Source of the DNA: Monarcha castaneiventris obscurior
Taxonomy: Eukaryota; Chordata; Aves; Passeriformes; Monarchidae
NCBI GenBank assembly: GCA_026261815.1
Contig: JAMPIT010000379.1
Span: 7,638,001 to 7,702,000 of the forward strand
Length of the DNA: 64,000 nucleotides
Direction of reading: 5' to 3'
This document shows, piece by piece, positions 1 through 12,694 of the stretch. Numbering within the stretch: the first letter of the stretch is position 1; each line of letters begins with the position of its first letter. A model generated the notes under the pieces. That model was given only the letters and a program-made list of their open reading frames with translations. It ran no database searches and had not been told where the DNA came from. Position numbers and translations under genes: made by a program.

Positions 1-683
1 AGCATTTCTCTTTTGTTAATTTATAATAAAAGGGCTTCTTTTCACTCAGGACTCAGGACACCTAGTGGAAGTACTTCTGGTAACACTCTCTCTATGTCCA
101 TCTAATATGAGTGGCAGGAAGACTGTCATCCAAGCACTTGGATATAAGTGACAGCTGGGCATCACTGTGAGCTGATGCATCCCATCAGTCTATCAAATTA
201 TGGCATTTGGCAACCAGCATTTCCAGGTATATTCACAGCAGTAACTTCTTCTCTCTGTTATTCCAAACGGATCCAAGGGCTTACCTGAAGGCACAGAAAA
301 TTCCTCTGTTATCAAGAAACTTGACATAGCAAGGACATAAAAGCTGAGATAGTGAAGATTTTTTTCTCCCTCAATCACAGGCTGAGCAACTGGCTTATGC
401 CCTGGTCCCCCAGACAAACTGCCTCTGGCTATGATAGTATTTCTGCTACATCTTCTCAAGGCTCTCTGTGACACTGCTCTGTAATAACCACTGCAAACAG
501 ATATTAACCTTCCTCGTATCTTTAAAACTGGTAGACCAAAACATTCTATCTGAGACTCCTACTGATTCTAACCGAAGTCAGGGATTTTTAGATTTTTGCT
601 CTTAAAAAGTGACTGAAATTTGGAGCATGCTATTTTTATGAGACAAGATGCAAAGACATTCTGATCAGCAAAGGTCAATTTAA

Positions 684-684
<1 letters not shown>
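1..684. other. AT-rich DNA, no gene recognised
   Basis: No coding region, RNA gene or repeat family was recognised. The longest open frame (193-474, minus strand, 93 codons) has no recognisable domain and looks like chance. Confidence 0.6.
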
Positions 685-741
<57 letters not shown>

Positions 742-742
742 T
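685..742. repeat. (ATT)n microsatellite
   Basis: About 19 uninterrupted ATT units, read directly. This is a perfect trinucleotide array, so it is likely to vary in length between individuals. Confidence 0.97.
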
Positions 743-2989
743 TAAGACTATTAAACTAACAGCAAAAATAAGTAACTTTTTTTTCTAATTATGCTTGAGA
801 TTAAAATCTCATTAAAGTCTCCTTAAAATTATACATCACCAGATGTGTACATTGTCATACAAATAATCAAGAAAAATACAATGGTGTTAAACTTAGACAG
901 ATGCATATTTAACCAGTGAGAATAACTAATTTTCATTTTGAGTTCTGAGTATATTATGAATAGGACCAGTATTACAGGTGGACTGGCACCCCATATTTCA
1001 ATATGATTTAATTTCTGAAGAATATTAAGTGAGTACCTTCCAAATTCAGTACACTTGTCAGTAAAAATACCCATCTATGAGATTTAATTTAATTGACTTG
1101 TCAGCAGCAATATGTCAAATCATCAATATATGTGAGACACACTCATATTTAGGTAATTTTGCTGATTGGTCCAACAATTTATTCTAATGAATATACAGGT
1201 AAATCAAACTGTAGTATGACATGAGTGTGCATATGCCCTTTGCTAACTCTCCAGGTACATTTTAGGCTTCATTAGAAATTATTGTTTGGCAAATACTGAT
1301 GAATAGTAAAAAAATAAAATCATATAATTATAGAAATGCTTGTGCTGTTCTAGGATCAGAGTCTCTCTACTGAATATACTGGACTCTCCTGAAAACAAGA
1401 GTCAGGAAGCGAGTAAAAGATGTAGTTCTTCTGAAATCAAATAGCCTTTCAGATCTCTGAAAGCATTTGCAATGGTTTATTGTAATGTAACTGCTGTGTG
1501 CTCTGATTACACAGCCCATATCATATATTTATTCCTTAACAAGTTCTGATGATGAGTAATGTGCAATATGCAAAATTTATTTTTCATTCCACCATTTATA
1601 TGATTGAATACTGTATGAAAAAAGTAGTTACATTCCTGTTCCTATCATACAAACAAAAATACTAACTCCCTTATATTAAAAGTAACAAAATATAGAATTT
1701 CTTGTTGTTTTACCTCTCAACAAGAAAAAAAGGTGATCATTTATAAACAAGTTCCAAAACAATGAAAGTTGACACATATTTGTCAATCCAAATCCATAGA
1801 AGTGGTAGAGTTTACCAAACTACATTAGTTAATGGGAGGTGGAATTTGATTTAAAACTTTGTGTACAGTGTGTAAGTGTGTAAGTGTGTCCTTAGCCACG
1901 TAATTAAAATTTAAAGGATTGCAGGGGCTTGGCACTGGACAAGAAAGAATAGTATTTCTCCACTTCACTATGCACAAAATTAGGTGCAGAAATGGTGCAT
2001 AATGGAATTATTTTGTAGCATAGCTAAAATGTGTTATTATTGGGTTTTTGTTTTTAATTTGGACATGACTGAAGTGAATAAAAACAATAATTGCTTATTA
2101 CTGTACTCAGGGTTGAAGATTGTCATACTGAAAACATTTCAAAATTTTTGTTTTGTGCAGGTAATATTACAATTACTTCTGCTGTTAGGACTGGTGAAAA
2201 AGCAGCAGATAGTCCTTATCTCCAGCAACTTAGCAGAAATATGTGACTCATTCAGAGTTAAGAGAGGCTTCTCTAAGGTACTTCACTGGCCTGGCAGATA
2301 CCACAACTGCAGCAGTCTGTTCAGATAATAATTGTGTTCTCCATTATCAACCAGAGTAGAAACCTGGAGACACAGTTTATTTCCTTGTTACTAGGATCTT
2401 AGTAATGCCAGGTTGGTTCTCTCCCTATTTCAGTTTTCTACATTGTGTATTTCCAAAGGTGGGCCATTAACACAATATATCAGTATAGAGAAGACATCTA
2501 TCATAGTGACCATGAGAAACATATTTAGCTGGAAAACCCCCAGGTAAGACTATTTGCTTGCATTAATACCTTTGGATCTCAATTATAGCAATAAAACTTA
2601 CATTAGTCTTTCTAATTTCCATTAAATTAAAAAATTTATGCATGTGAAATGAAATATCAGTTAATAGGGTTTACAAAATAAATTGATGTAGATTCTTGGT
2701 TTAATTTATCACATGCATTTTCACCATGTCATGTTGTGACTGTAGGAGGAAAACCCAAAGTGTGCTTTCCCAAGTGATATCTGGTGCAATACACTTTCAT
2801 TTTAAAAACAAAAATTAAGCTTCGTACTTGATGTAAAAACTCAGTCTAACGTGATGGCTGGACATAACCATCACTGGGAGAATTATATTTATTTTTGCCA
2901 CACTGAGTGCTAGAAAATGGGAATCATAGTACTCACCATTGTGGATTTGTTTTATTAAATAAAGAAGAAATTAATATTTGTATTTCTTT
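743..2989. other. AT-rich DNA, no gene recognised
   Basis: Unique-looking AT-rich sequence with frequent short A and T runs. A small imperfect GTGTAA run lies at about 1861-1890. An open frame at 1984-2328 (plus, 114 codons) is rich in Leu, Ile, Phe and Cys, as expected of translated AT-rich noncoding DNA, and has no recognisable domain. Confidence 0.55.
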
Positions 2990-3420
2990 TTAGAATGAAC
3001 AATAACAAAGAGCTTTAATGCTGTTTCCAGACTTGTGGAGAGGGTCTGGGAGGACACCTTAGGGGTACAGTTTTCACACAGCAAATTCAAGAGCCAGATG
3101 CTGCTTTGGCAGCTGAACTTCCCCATGATAAGCAGGAAATGAATGTACCAACCTTGCAGCTGCTTGGCACAGGTCAGTTGGCCTTTTTTCCTCCTTCGGA
3201 AAGGATTTGCAGCCTTCCAAATCTCTCTCTATCCATGCTAGCACCTCCTCCTGTGCCTGAACCCTTCCCCACATGGCAGCTCTGCCCTGGAGGAAGAGTA
3301 GCAGTGTGTGCTGGGGCAGGAGCCTGAGCTCATTGCTCACCTGGCAGGGAGCAGGTGGGCTCCTGGATGTGGACGTGAAGTGGCTGGTGCAGAACAGATC
3401 TGGCTGTCTCTGTATTCTCG
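2990..3420. other. GC-richer block of unknown origin
   Basis: Base composition shifts clearly from the AT-rich flanks to a GC-richer sequence with C-rich and G-rich runs (for example 3236-3300 and 3290-3370). Open frames exist on both strands: 3074-3340 minus (88 codons) and 3106-3327 plus (73 codons). The minus frame reads as a mixed hydrophilic protein with Trp and charged residues and few biased runs, but I recognise no family. It could be a decayed repeat, a pseudogene fragment or a noncoding exon. The block edges are estimates by eye. Confidence 0.4.
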
Positions 3421-5639
3421 CAGATATCTCTGTTACCTATTGATGTCTCTTTCAACTGAGAGGCACTGTCTTCAGAGAAAATTATTAGTAGGAAATGGGG
3501 TGAGTCCCTACTGTTTTATATGTGCAGAGGCTTGGACAAGAGACAACCTAGATTTTTGCAGACTTGTAAATAACTGAATGAAGATGTCCATAGAAGTGAA
3601 GGGAATGAGGCCACACCACCATTCCTTCAGGTCTCTACCATAAGGACACTCTCTATTCAAAACGATTTTATTCCCAATCCAGAAACACACTAGTATAATG
3701 TAGTATTCCAAGACAAATTAGGCTTTCCCAGCATAGGAATACTGGCATTTGTGAACAAAGTAAAAAATTGTGTCATCACTTGAAGTCAACTGCAGGTGTC
3801 TGGCAGTAAAATAAAATATTCTCCCTGTGTAGCTTAAACCATTGGCTGTCTCAGCTAACAAATCAGATAAAAAATGGGGGTCATGGCCTTGGAGTGAGGC
3901 AGCAGAGCTCCACTGACTAAGCCAATTTAGACCATCTGAGGCTAGCATTCTGTGAAGCTGAAATTGTTCACTTGATTAATGGACCAACTGTCTAGCTCTT
4001 ATCTCACCTGGACTGCAACCAGAGTCTCTTTTGTTGTCAAATGCCAGCATGAAGTCCACAACCACGAGTGTCAGTAATTTAACATGTAATGAGCTGAGAA
4101 ACAGCACCACAATTTTTGCTACCTTGACCTAACTGTGCAATTCAATGCAAGGCCTGTTTTCTGAGTTTTAAATAATATAGAAACACTAGCCTGAGGAGAA
4201 GGAAGTGTAAAGGTTGTGTAGTATATTAGCAGCATCTGTGTTTGGACCACTGACAGAAAACAGAGAAGCAAGACACTGTTGCTATTTCAATATCAAGTGC
4301 AACACTCTGAATGGGGAAGTAAGAGACATAAAAGGTTATTATTCAATGGTCTACACTTTTAGATTAATGTGACTAAAATTTCTATTGTTATGTATAAAGG
4401 AATTTACTTTCACTCAGATAATTTTTTATAATTTTTAATTATAATAATGTATTTCTAGATTGCTAGTTTTCATGTGATAGTACAAATTTTTGTCCCCACA
4501 CTTCCTCCTGGTACACGCAGTGCTAGTAGTTTTTCAGTAGTTTAAATAGATTACAGGTGTTTTCACTTTCCATTCAGGTAATTATTAAATATTTAAATGT
4601 ATGTCTGATGAATTCCACTTATGAATAGAAACATCGTAAAAGGGATCTATTTTTATGCAACGTCATCTTACCCAAGCACGGGGAGACACTATTTGTTTGA
4701 CTTCTTAATTATTTTGTAGACACCCATGGAATTTGTCATGAGCTTCAGACAGTATCACTGAACATGAATTCAAACCAAATTGTCACCAGGACTGCAAGTG
4801 AGGATTATATTGCGTTTTAACATCTCTGTTACTTGAGAATAGAGTTTGTTCCAGCTCCAAGGTTCTATAAAGGAGTTGCTTCTATCTCAGTTACTCATCT
4901 GGCATCATTCTGTCTCAGTAATAGCAAAAGTCTACTCTAAAAGATGGTTTAAATTGGCAAAAGCACTTTGACAGATGTGTATTACTTGCATTTGCTTAGT
5001 CCAAATGATTGATCCAACACCTCCAGAAGAACAGGTAGACTCAGGAACAATTCAGTGCTGCGTAGGGGCAGATCAGTCCAGGTTAATCAGCTTATTGGAT
5101 GTCTCACTCTATGACTAAGGAAGATTTTGAGTCTATTATGAAAATGACTTTATTGTAAAGTGCCTCATTTGAGCCTCTTTATTAGAATATTTTGAATTAA
5201 TTTCAGGGTAGTGACGCAGACAAAAAATATTAAAAAATCGGATTAGATGATTACACAACTCAGCTTGCAAAAGTGAATGAGATATCAACTACATCCTACT
5301 GCCATCCTCTATCTCCTCCTTTACAGTTTTCCTAAAGTCAGAAATATTATCAAATATTACTTTTGCTTTCATATAGAAAAAACCTTTCTTGACTTAACAT
5401 TGAGAATTTGTCTGAAGCCAGTTACAAGTGTGCATATCACAGATAACCTGCTGGAACATTTCAGAAGCCTATAAAATGCAGATGTTACCAGTGGCCAAAA
5501 TTTTTTGCTAAGTTGAAATTGTTCCTACCTTTTAAATTCTGTTTATTTCTGTGATTAAAATCTGATCAAATCAAACAGAACAATGGGGTGATTTTTCAAA
5601 GGCAAAATGTGAGCTGGATACTTTTAGGAGTTATCAGAC
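3421..5639. other. AT-rich DNA, no gene recognised
   Basis: I see no gene or known repeat. Short open frames at 3508-3711 (minus), 3718-3948 (minus) and 5277-5474 (plus) have no recognisable features. Confidence 0.55.
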
Positions 5640-6600
5640 TGATGGTCTACTGGAGGTGAAACTGTTGCATCTTCATGTCCCCAGGTCCAACCAGTAGTGA
5701 GGCTGAGCATTGTACCCAACACAGAACAGGCACACAAAACCACCTGTGCCCACATTGCATGTACACATACACACAGCTAGCCACACAGATCAAGGCAGAC
5801 AGAAAGCACAGCACTCATACAGGCACAGCACCAAAAACTTCATCCTGCCTTCCTCTCTGTCTGATCAGGCTGAAGGTCTGTTGTTGGGATATCTATAAAC
5901 ACACACGTTAAGTGTCGTTGCCTGCAGCACAGGGCTCAGATGCTGCAGCAAGATGTGTAGAAGTTACATCTGGATACCAGACTCCCAAGCTGCTGGCAAC
6001 TGGGCATATGAGCCCCTGAGGTCACAGCCAGGTCCAGGTGCCGGTACAGAACCATCTCTCAAATGCACACACGTGGTGCTCTCAGTTGATGCCCAGGTCC
6101 CATGGTCTCACTGGCAGATAGCCTGGACATCCTGGTCTCTCCAGCAGCCAGGTCCTTTGGTTGCCACATTCCTAGAGACCCATCCATAAACACCCACGAT
6201 TCCCGGACCACCTGCTTGCTGGCTAGTCCAGCTTGGACCTCCCTGCGATCACACCCTGACCTGCAGCCTGCTCACAGGTGACCTGTCCCTCGTGTCACGA
6301 TAGCCCTGGTTTTGCTGTGCTCGTTTCTCCCCAAAACACTGTGATCCCTCTGTTCCCCCATATTTGCTTCCTCCACTAAGCATCCCCTCACAGGACTTGT
6401 GCAAACCCCAAGTGCCTGCACCCCCTAATAGCTCTAGTAGCCCTGTAAGAGTCACACATCTCAATCTGAAAATTTCACTGAAGAGGCCTGGTGGTGGTGG
6501 GAATGTGGGGAGGGCCAGTGGTTCCGTGGTGGCCATGGGAAGAACTGAGGCAGGATATTTCTTAGGATTCCTCCATCTTCTCACACCCTAATCTTCTTTT
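5640..6600. other. GC-rich, CpG-bearing block, possible decayed insertion
   Basis: About 960 bp stands out from the AT-rich surroundings. It is C-rich on the plus strand, begins with a CA-rich section (about 5715-5850), and carries many more CpG dinucleotides than its flanks (for example around 5908-5918, 6040, 6072, 6198-6206, 6245, 6292-6300, 6322 and 6525). The motif CCAGGTCC or close variants recur at about 5681, 6028, 6093 and 6149. Open frames on both strands (5953-6189 plus, 6249-6584 minus, 6364-6591 plus) are explained by the low density of AT-rich stop codons. Retained CpGs suggest either a fairly recent GC-rich insertion, such as an LTR-type element, or selection or hypomethylation. 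No terminal repeats or target-site duplication were found. Family unknown. Confidence 0.4.
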
Positions 6601-9600
6601 TGAAGCTTAGTATTTCTATCAGGCCAGCATATAGGCTTACCATTTTAAGTAGACCTAAAATTCACTAAGAATCCAGAAATTTAAGTACAATTAACAGAAC
6701 TTTTTGCATTTTTTAACCACAGTCTAGCACAAGGTACAAAAATGGATGTCTCCAGTTAAGAAAGTTCATTGGTGTCTTAAAACAGTTGTAATGGTTTAGG
6801 AATGGTATTCCTCAATTTAGTACCCTCGCTAAAAAACCATGAACATTTCTTTATTAATTACGCATTTTCTTCCATGTTAGTCAAGTTAGATTAGAGCAGG
6901 TTTAGAAAAAAGTGTATTCAGTTGTCAACTTTAAATTTGCAACATTGTTTCTCTCCTTGTTCTCCCACTGTTAGACATTTATAAAATATTTATAAATTAA
7001 TTTTCACACAGTGTGTAAATACATGGGTTTGAGACACAGGGAATAAGTCACTTAGATTCTCCTTGTTTTTCCATAGGGCCTGAGTATTTAGCTTTAGTCA
7101 AGCTATTTCCCAAATCAAGCAGTCATCCAGCAGTTATTTTTCAAAAAAGAAAACTTACCTTCTCAGATAATAATCCAATTTCAGCAGCTGGGGCAGATAG
7201 AGAAGTATAAATCTCTGCAAAATCAAATACTCAATAAAATCATAAGAGTTGAAAACTCTGTTCTAACTTGATAATCAAAATCTGACTCATGGGACTTAAA
7301 ATAAAACCTTCCATGCTAGTTTCACCGAAGAAAGACATTTCTTTTTTGCTTTCGTATTCTACCATCACAAAGCAAAAAACTGCATCCCGTTTTCAAGGTA
7401 CTCTAGCAATATTTAAGGTGTTCAGAGTCCAATTTACTGGCATCTGCTCAGAGAGCTAGGGTGATGACAGACCTGAAAGATGACTCTTTTTCCTCATCCA
7501 CATCTGTTGGGAATCTCTGATGGAAGAAAAGATGACTTTTATGACATCAAAATAATGAAAAAATATGAAATCTGACAAGTTGTCTAATACAATTTTCGTA
7601 ACCAGGTAAAATTACATTCCTTACACAGTATTCTTATTGGATTCACAGATAACAACATGGTAGTATACAGCCCTGCAAAACCTCAGTCCCAAAGGAGATG
7701 CTCTTACCTCTCAAATTATGTACCTACGTGGGCATGCTACTAGTGTGGACCTGCAGCAGAGGAAAAGCTTCCAGGACTAGTGAACAAAAATCTGAACACA
7801 AGAATTCACTTTAGAGACAAATGCAGTTACCAGTTTGGGAAATTGTGTAAATCCTGTGTTACTTAGTTATGTCTAGAATTTCACTCATACATTTCATTAA
7901 CTGTTAACTGCTAAACAGTCTTTTAAAATTAGACCACTTAACTAAAAGTGCCAGGCTGTTACTTGGAAATAAGAATATGAACATGCATTACAATCTTGTT
8001 GTTTAATATGCCAGCTAAATGAAAATGAGTCTTTTCTGTTACTCAAGTATTTAATATGGAGATCTAAAGAGACACCTCAGATTACTCAAACCTCTTTACT
8101 TTTACAAATTAGCCATATTTTTTCAGTCTTTCATGAAAGCATTGATCTACAACAGTGTGATAATTAATGATTAAAAACACCCCTGACAATAAGGGGAAAA
8201 ATCTTCTTTGCTTAGTATATTCTTTCATCTGTTGATCTCAGTTGATCTCAATCAATATGAATGACTGAATTCTAATTGCAAACATAGGGACACTAATTCA
8301 TTTAGGATGGTAAAGATGCTCATAGCTTTGTAGTTTCATTAGTAAAGAAAGAGGTCCTTCTGATTAAAATAGTAAAGAAAATTTTCCTTTAAACTTTAAA
8401 GAAGGGAAACTCAGACAATCAGGGCTTTTACATCTAAGGTTACTACCAACAATTTATCCTGAAGAGCTACAGAAATCCTTTTTCATCCAAACTCCCACCA
8501 TACACTTTTATGCAAATACACAAGACCTAAAGGTTTTTCATCCAAACTCTCTGAAGGCCAAAATTAAAAATCAACAGTCAATAAGTTTTCATGAGGTATT
8601 TGAGAGGAATCCATAATACTTATTGAACAAAGGGATGGCTCATGAATTTAAAAAATGGTAAAGGTGAAATTATACTCATAAGGAAAAGAGGGTTCTGATT
8701 TTCCATGCAGATACTGGGCTCTGATCAGACCACTACAATACAGACTGATACTTTGGATTATTCCAAAAATTTTGGTGGAGGCCCCAGACCAGTAGTGCTC
8801 CCAAAAGGGTTTATACAGACAGGAGTGGAGATCAGAATCCTGTCTGATTCCAGAAAGTTTTATTTTATGCAGACAGAAAAGGTGAAAAAATCAGACAATG
8901 CTAAACTACCTCCATGACAGCAAGTGCCAAAAGAAACTAAATTTTAATACAGACTAAAAAAAGTAAAAAGCTATTCCTGTTTAAAATGTGACACAAATGA
9001 GAACAGGAGCAGACCTACATTTTCCTATGCATTTCAACTCAGTGTTGCCAGTTTTCAAATGGATGATCTTGGTCAGCATATCAAAATCATAACACGTGTA
9101 TAATCACTTTTAACTGTCAAGGCTAAACAACCCTGCCATTTTGTAGAACATTATTTTTCAGTGTGCACCATCTGTTCAGTTGAAATGCAGCTTACAAAAT
9201 TTACTTCAGTAAAATAAGAAATAAATCTGTTTTTCAAACTTTATTATCCAGTTGAAAATCATTACAATGATGTCTCTGTAAAGTTAACCACATTTTATGA
9301 ATGAAATTAGATTTATGTATCACATAGCACTAGAACAGTTTCATCATTCTTTCTCTTGTGGCACTTCAAAAGATAGAGGGGTGAGTTCCTTTAATATATA
9401 TCTAGTTACAAGCTTCTAAAGATCTCTTTGGCTGAAGGTCAGAGGCAAGTTTCATTACACAAAAGCTAGCTTCTTTTATTTATCTCCAAAGTTTTCTTCA
9501 AGAAGCAAATCAATAAAAACTTGGTAAACTCTTCAGTCGTTTACATTTCAATACTGTACTGTACAAAGCCACTGCTTTACAATAATTGATCTCTATGTAT

Positions 9601-12600
9601 TTTCCATGCTTTTCTATTTTATTACTGAATAACCTTTTAACATGCAGCATAGAACTGAATTATTGAAAGTCCATGGCTACATGAACAATGCATAATAATA
9701 TGCAAATTTTTCTGTCCTGAATTTTGTTTGATAAAAAAGCAGATTTCCATATCACTTTTCAGCCTTGCTCACATTTGGCTTTGTGTGACTTTAATGGAAT
9801 AATGCAATTATCAAAAAGTACAAAACTGCAGGTTCACTTTCACTGAATAGTTTTGGATACTGTGCTTAAGGTACCCTGTTTACGTGTGTATAGCTCACTT
9901 CAACACTTCCAAATAAACATCCTCAATGCTCCCTATTCTGTCTCCCTGGCAACATCTCCTCTATTCTGCCCTTGCTAAAGCCATTTCTGCTTTCTTTCTT
10001 TTTCTCTGTTGTATTCCACCTAAGTAAAAGATGTAACAACAGTGATGAGATTTGGGTCATTAAGCAAGACATAGTTAATAATGCCTTTAATAAATTAGAT
10101 TTTCATCTAGGAGATTTCTAGTAGAAATAGGTGCTTAAAAAGGGGCATTTCAATATTTTTTTAACAGAAACTTCTCATAATACTCATTTCTTGCCAATTA
10201 GTCTTGGTAAGTATTCTTTCAGGGGCAAACAGCTGTTTTCCAGATCTAGTAAAACCTGTTCAAAGCAAAATGCTTTATGAAGTCTCATGTAGAAATGACC
10301 AGGTCTTTAGTCTGAAGATGTTAATACAGCAATTTAATAGTTTACTGCTATTTAATTTTTTCATTTAAAATATAATCTTTACTGTTTTTTTTCATATTGA
10401 ATTTTGTTCAAAGATCAGTTGGAGACAGAATATACTCCATTCAGTGTAGCCAAAATAACAAATCCATCATGAAAGAATACAAAACCTCTTCTTACATGAT
10501 TTCAGCAGGCCTTTCTTCCAAACCTAACTTGATGCAATTTCCTTCAGGTTAAGTAATAAAAAATTCTCAAATTAAATACACAAGTTGCATAAATATCTCA
10601 TTTGTTCAATTAAAAATGGATTCCACAGGTATTTTACGATGTGTTGTCAGATGATTTGACAAGACACTACTACCTCCTAACAAAGATAAACTCAAAAGGT
10701 GCAACTGATAAGCACAAAATATATTAACTCAAGAATTTATTTACACCCGTGTTACCAGTGAATTTACTTCAGGATCAACTCAGAAAATATTACTGATGGT
10801 TCACTGATGTTAGCGTGGGAAGAGATAAGACTACTATGCACAAAGGAATGTGAGGACAACTCACGGAAAGCATCTAAACCCAAAGACCATGATCAACTAT
10901 CCTCATTAAATTAAGTACATTTTAAATGTTTCCCTTAAAAATTTGGTCATAATAAATTATTTTAGAGGCTAGGGCTCTTTTTTTTTAATTTGTTTGCTTG
11001 GCTTGCTTTGGGTTTCTTTAATGCTTTTTTTCTTTCTTTTAGCTGAGGTTTTTTTGAGAAAAATGAAGCGATCAGTGCTGTTTACCCTCAATATTTAAGG
11101 TGGATAAACACTATTTATAGTGTTAAAATTAGCATACTCATCTGGATTAGTGATCATCTGGATGTTCCTGGTGAATTGATGAGAAAAGATGGAATAGGTG
11201 TATTTTCTTCTGTCAAAGAAGACAGGAAAATACTGAGTTGATATTCCTACTAGTACTAACTACTATAAAATATTTTCATGAAGATATTTCTGACATATCC
11301 TAGTTTTCTGAGAGTATAGTGAAAATTACATCACTGAAATAATTCCTAACCCTCTCTACTTGCAAATATTAATATATCCTTCTCAAGGATAAAGACAGTG
11401 TTAACCCATAGAAAGCTGCTCTGATATAGCAGAAATACCTTGTACTTACCATTTTCCCCAAGTTTATTTTTAAAATTACAGTAGCAATTGAATTGTGGGT
11501 CTACAATATCAGTATCAAATTGCATGTGATTGGTATCTACTACAGTGATTTATAAGTAAGATTCCCCATGAGCTTAGAAGCTATGACAGTTACTTTAAAA
11601 TAAGGATTTTTTTACACTGCCCTGGCTGCATATACAGTTCTGATCTATTAGATTGTATTATTTGACAAAAGTGCCTTAATTTACTATTGAGAGGAGGATC
11701 GTAGTGTCATAAGAAAGAGATGATTGTGGACTGCTTACAGGTAAACACAACTGAATATCTTTATTGTGGAATTCACAGCATCCTCAGGGTAGGAGCAAAA
11801 ATCTTTTTTCAGGTGTGCTCTTCTGGCATGCTCTCACTGTGCAGCTTCATGGTCTCTGAAGGAATTTATGCCTTATTCCATCCTAGGCTTCATTGCCACA
11901 GAAGACCCACTTTTGAATAAAACTCCCCAGAAGCTGACTGTTAAGTTGTATTTAAAGCAGTTATGCCTTCAAGGTGTACTTTAAACACTTTCTTAAACGA
12001 CAGCATTTATTGTTTCCCAATCCTCTTTGATATGTTTGTCATCCGTGTATTGTTCAACCAAAATCCCCCATTCTTTTGGCTGAGCCTTTATGGATGTGTA
12101 TTCCAGATGCTACAGGACTTGTCACTGGTCACTTGGCACCCTATGTAACTCAGAGTAGATTTAGTTGTGATCTTTGCTGGAATACTTTCAGCTGAAAAAT
12201 ACAACATCCACAGTTTTCATATTTGTACAATAGTATAATAAGCATACAAAGACCCACTTTTTAATTTGATGGAACATTTCATACCATCTTGACATTATAT
12301 TTTTTTCATAAAACAAACAAGGGAAATTCCAGTCTTCTAGAAGTTAAGTCACCAAGCTTGCCAATAGAGTTATTCAAAAATTTTAAGAAATAATTGTCTG
12401 GACAAAGAGAACTCAAGTTCTATGAATGGATTTTGAATGGTCCCTTAAGGGACTAATTAATAGCTACCCTATTTGTTATTAGTCCAAAGTTGGTTGCAAA
12501 CTAGCAAACCAGTCTTCTGAACATCTCCTAGACCTCTCTTGCTTTGAGTGTGCTCAATACTCAATATGTGGAGTCAAAAATCTTTGAGGGTGAATCAAAT

Positions 12601-12609
12601 GACTATAGA
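6601..12609. other. AT-rich DNA, no gene recognised
   Basis: Six kilobases of unique-looking AT-rich sequence. The only local structure noted is a 16 bp direct repeat (TTTTTCATCCAAACTC) at 8479-8494 and 8534-8549, 55 bp apart, and a doubled GTTGATCTCA at about 8231-8250. Short frames at 8705-8917, 11720-11920 and 11963-12148 (plus) show no recognisable protein features. Confidence 0.55.
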
Positions 12610-12694
12610 AATTAAAAAAAAAACAAAAAAACAAACAAAACAACCCAAACCAAAAGCAAAACCCCTCAAAAAATAAAACCAAAACCCCCTAATG
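12610..12694. repeat. A/C-rich low-complexity run
   Basis: A run of A tracts punctuated by C and CC to CCCC (AAAACAAAC, CCAAACC and AAAACCCC types) with almost no T or G. It belongs to a class of A/C or T/G simple strings seen at several places in this window. Confidence 0.85.

Noticed and set aside
6249..6591. Opposing open frames (111 and 75 codons) as a possible gene in the GC-rich block
   Set aside because: Both strands are open because the block is GC-rich and poor in stop codons. Neither translation has recognisable domains.
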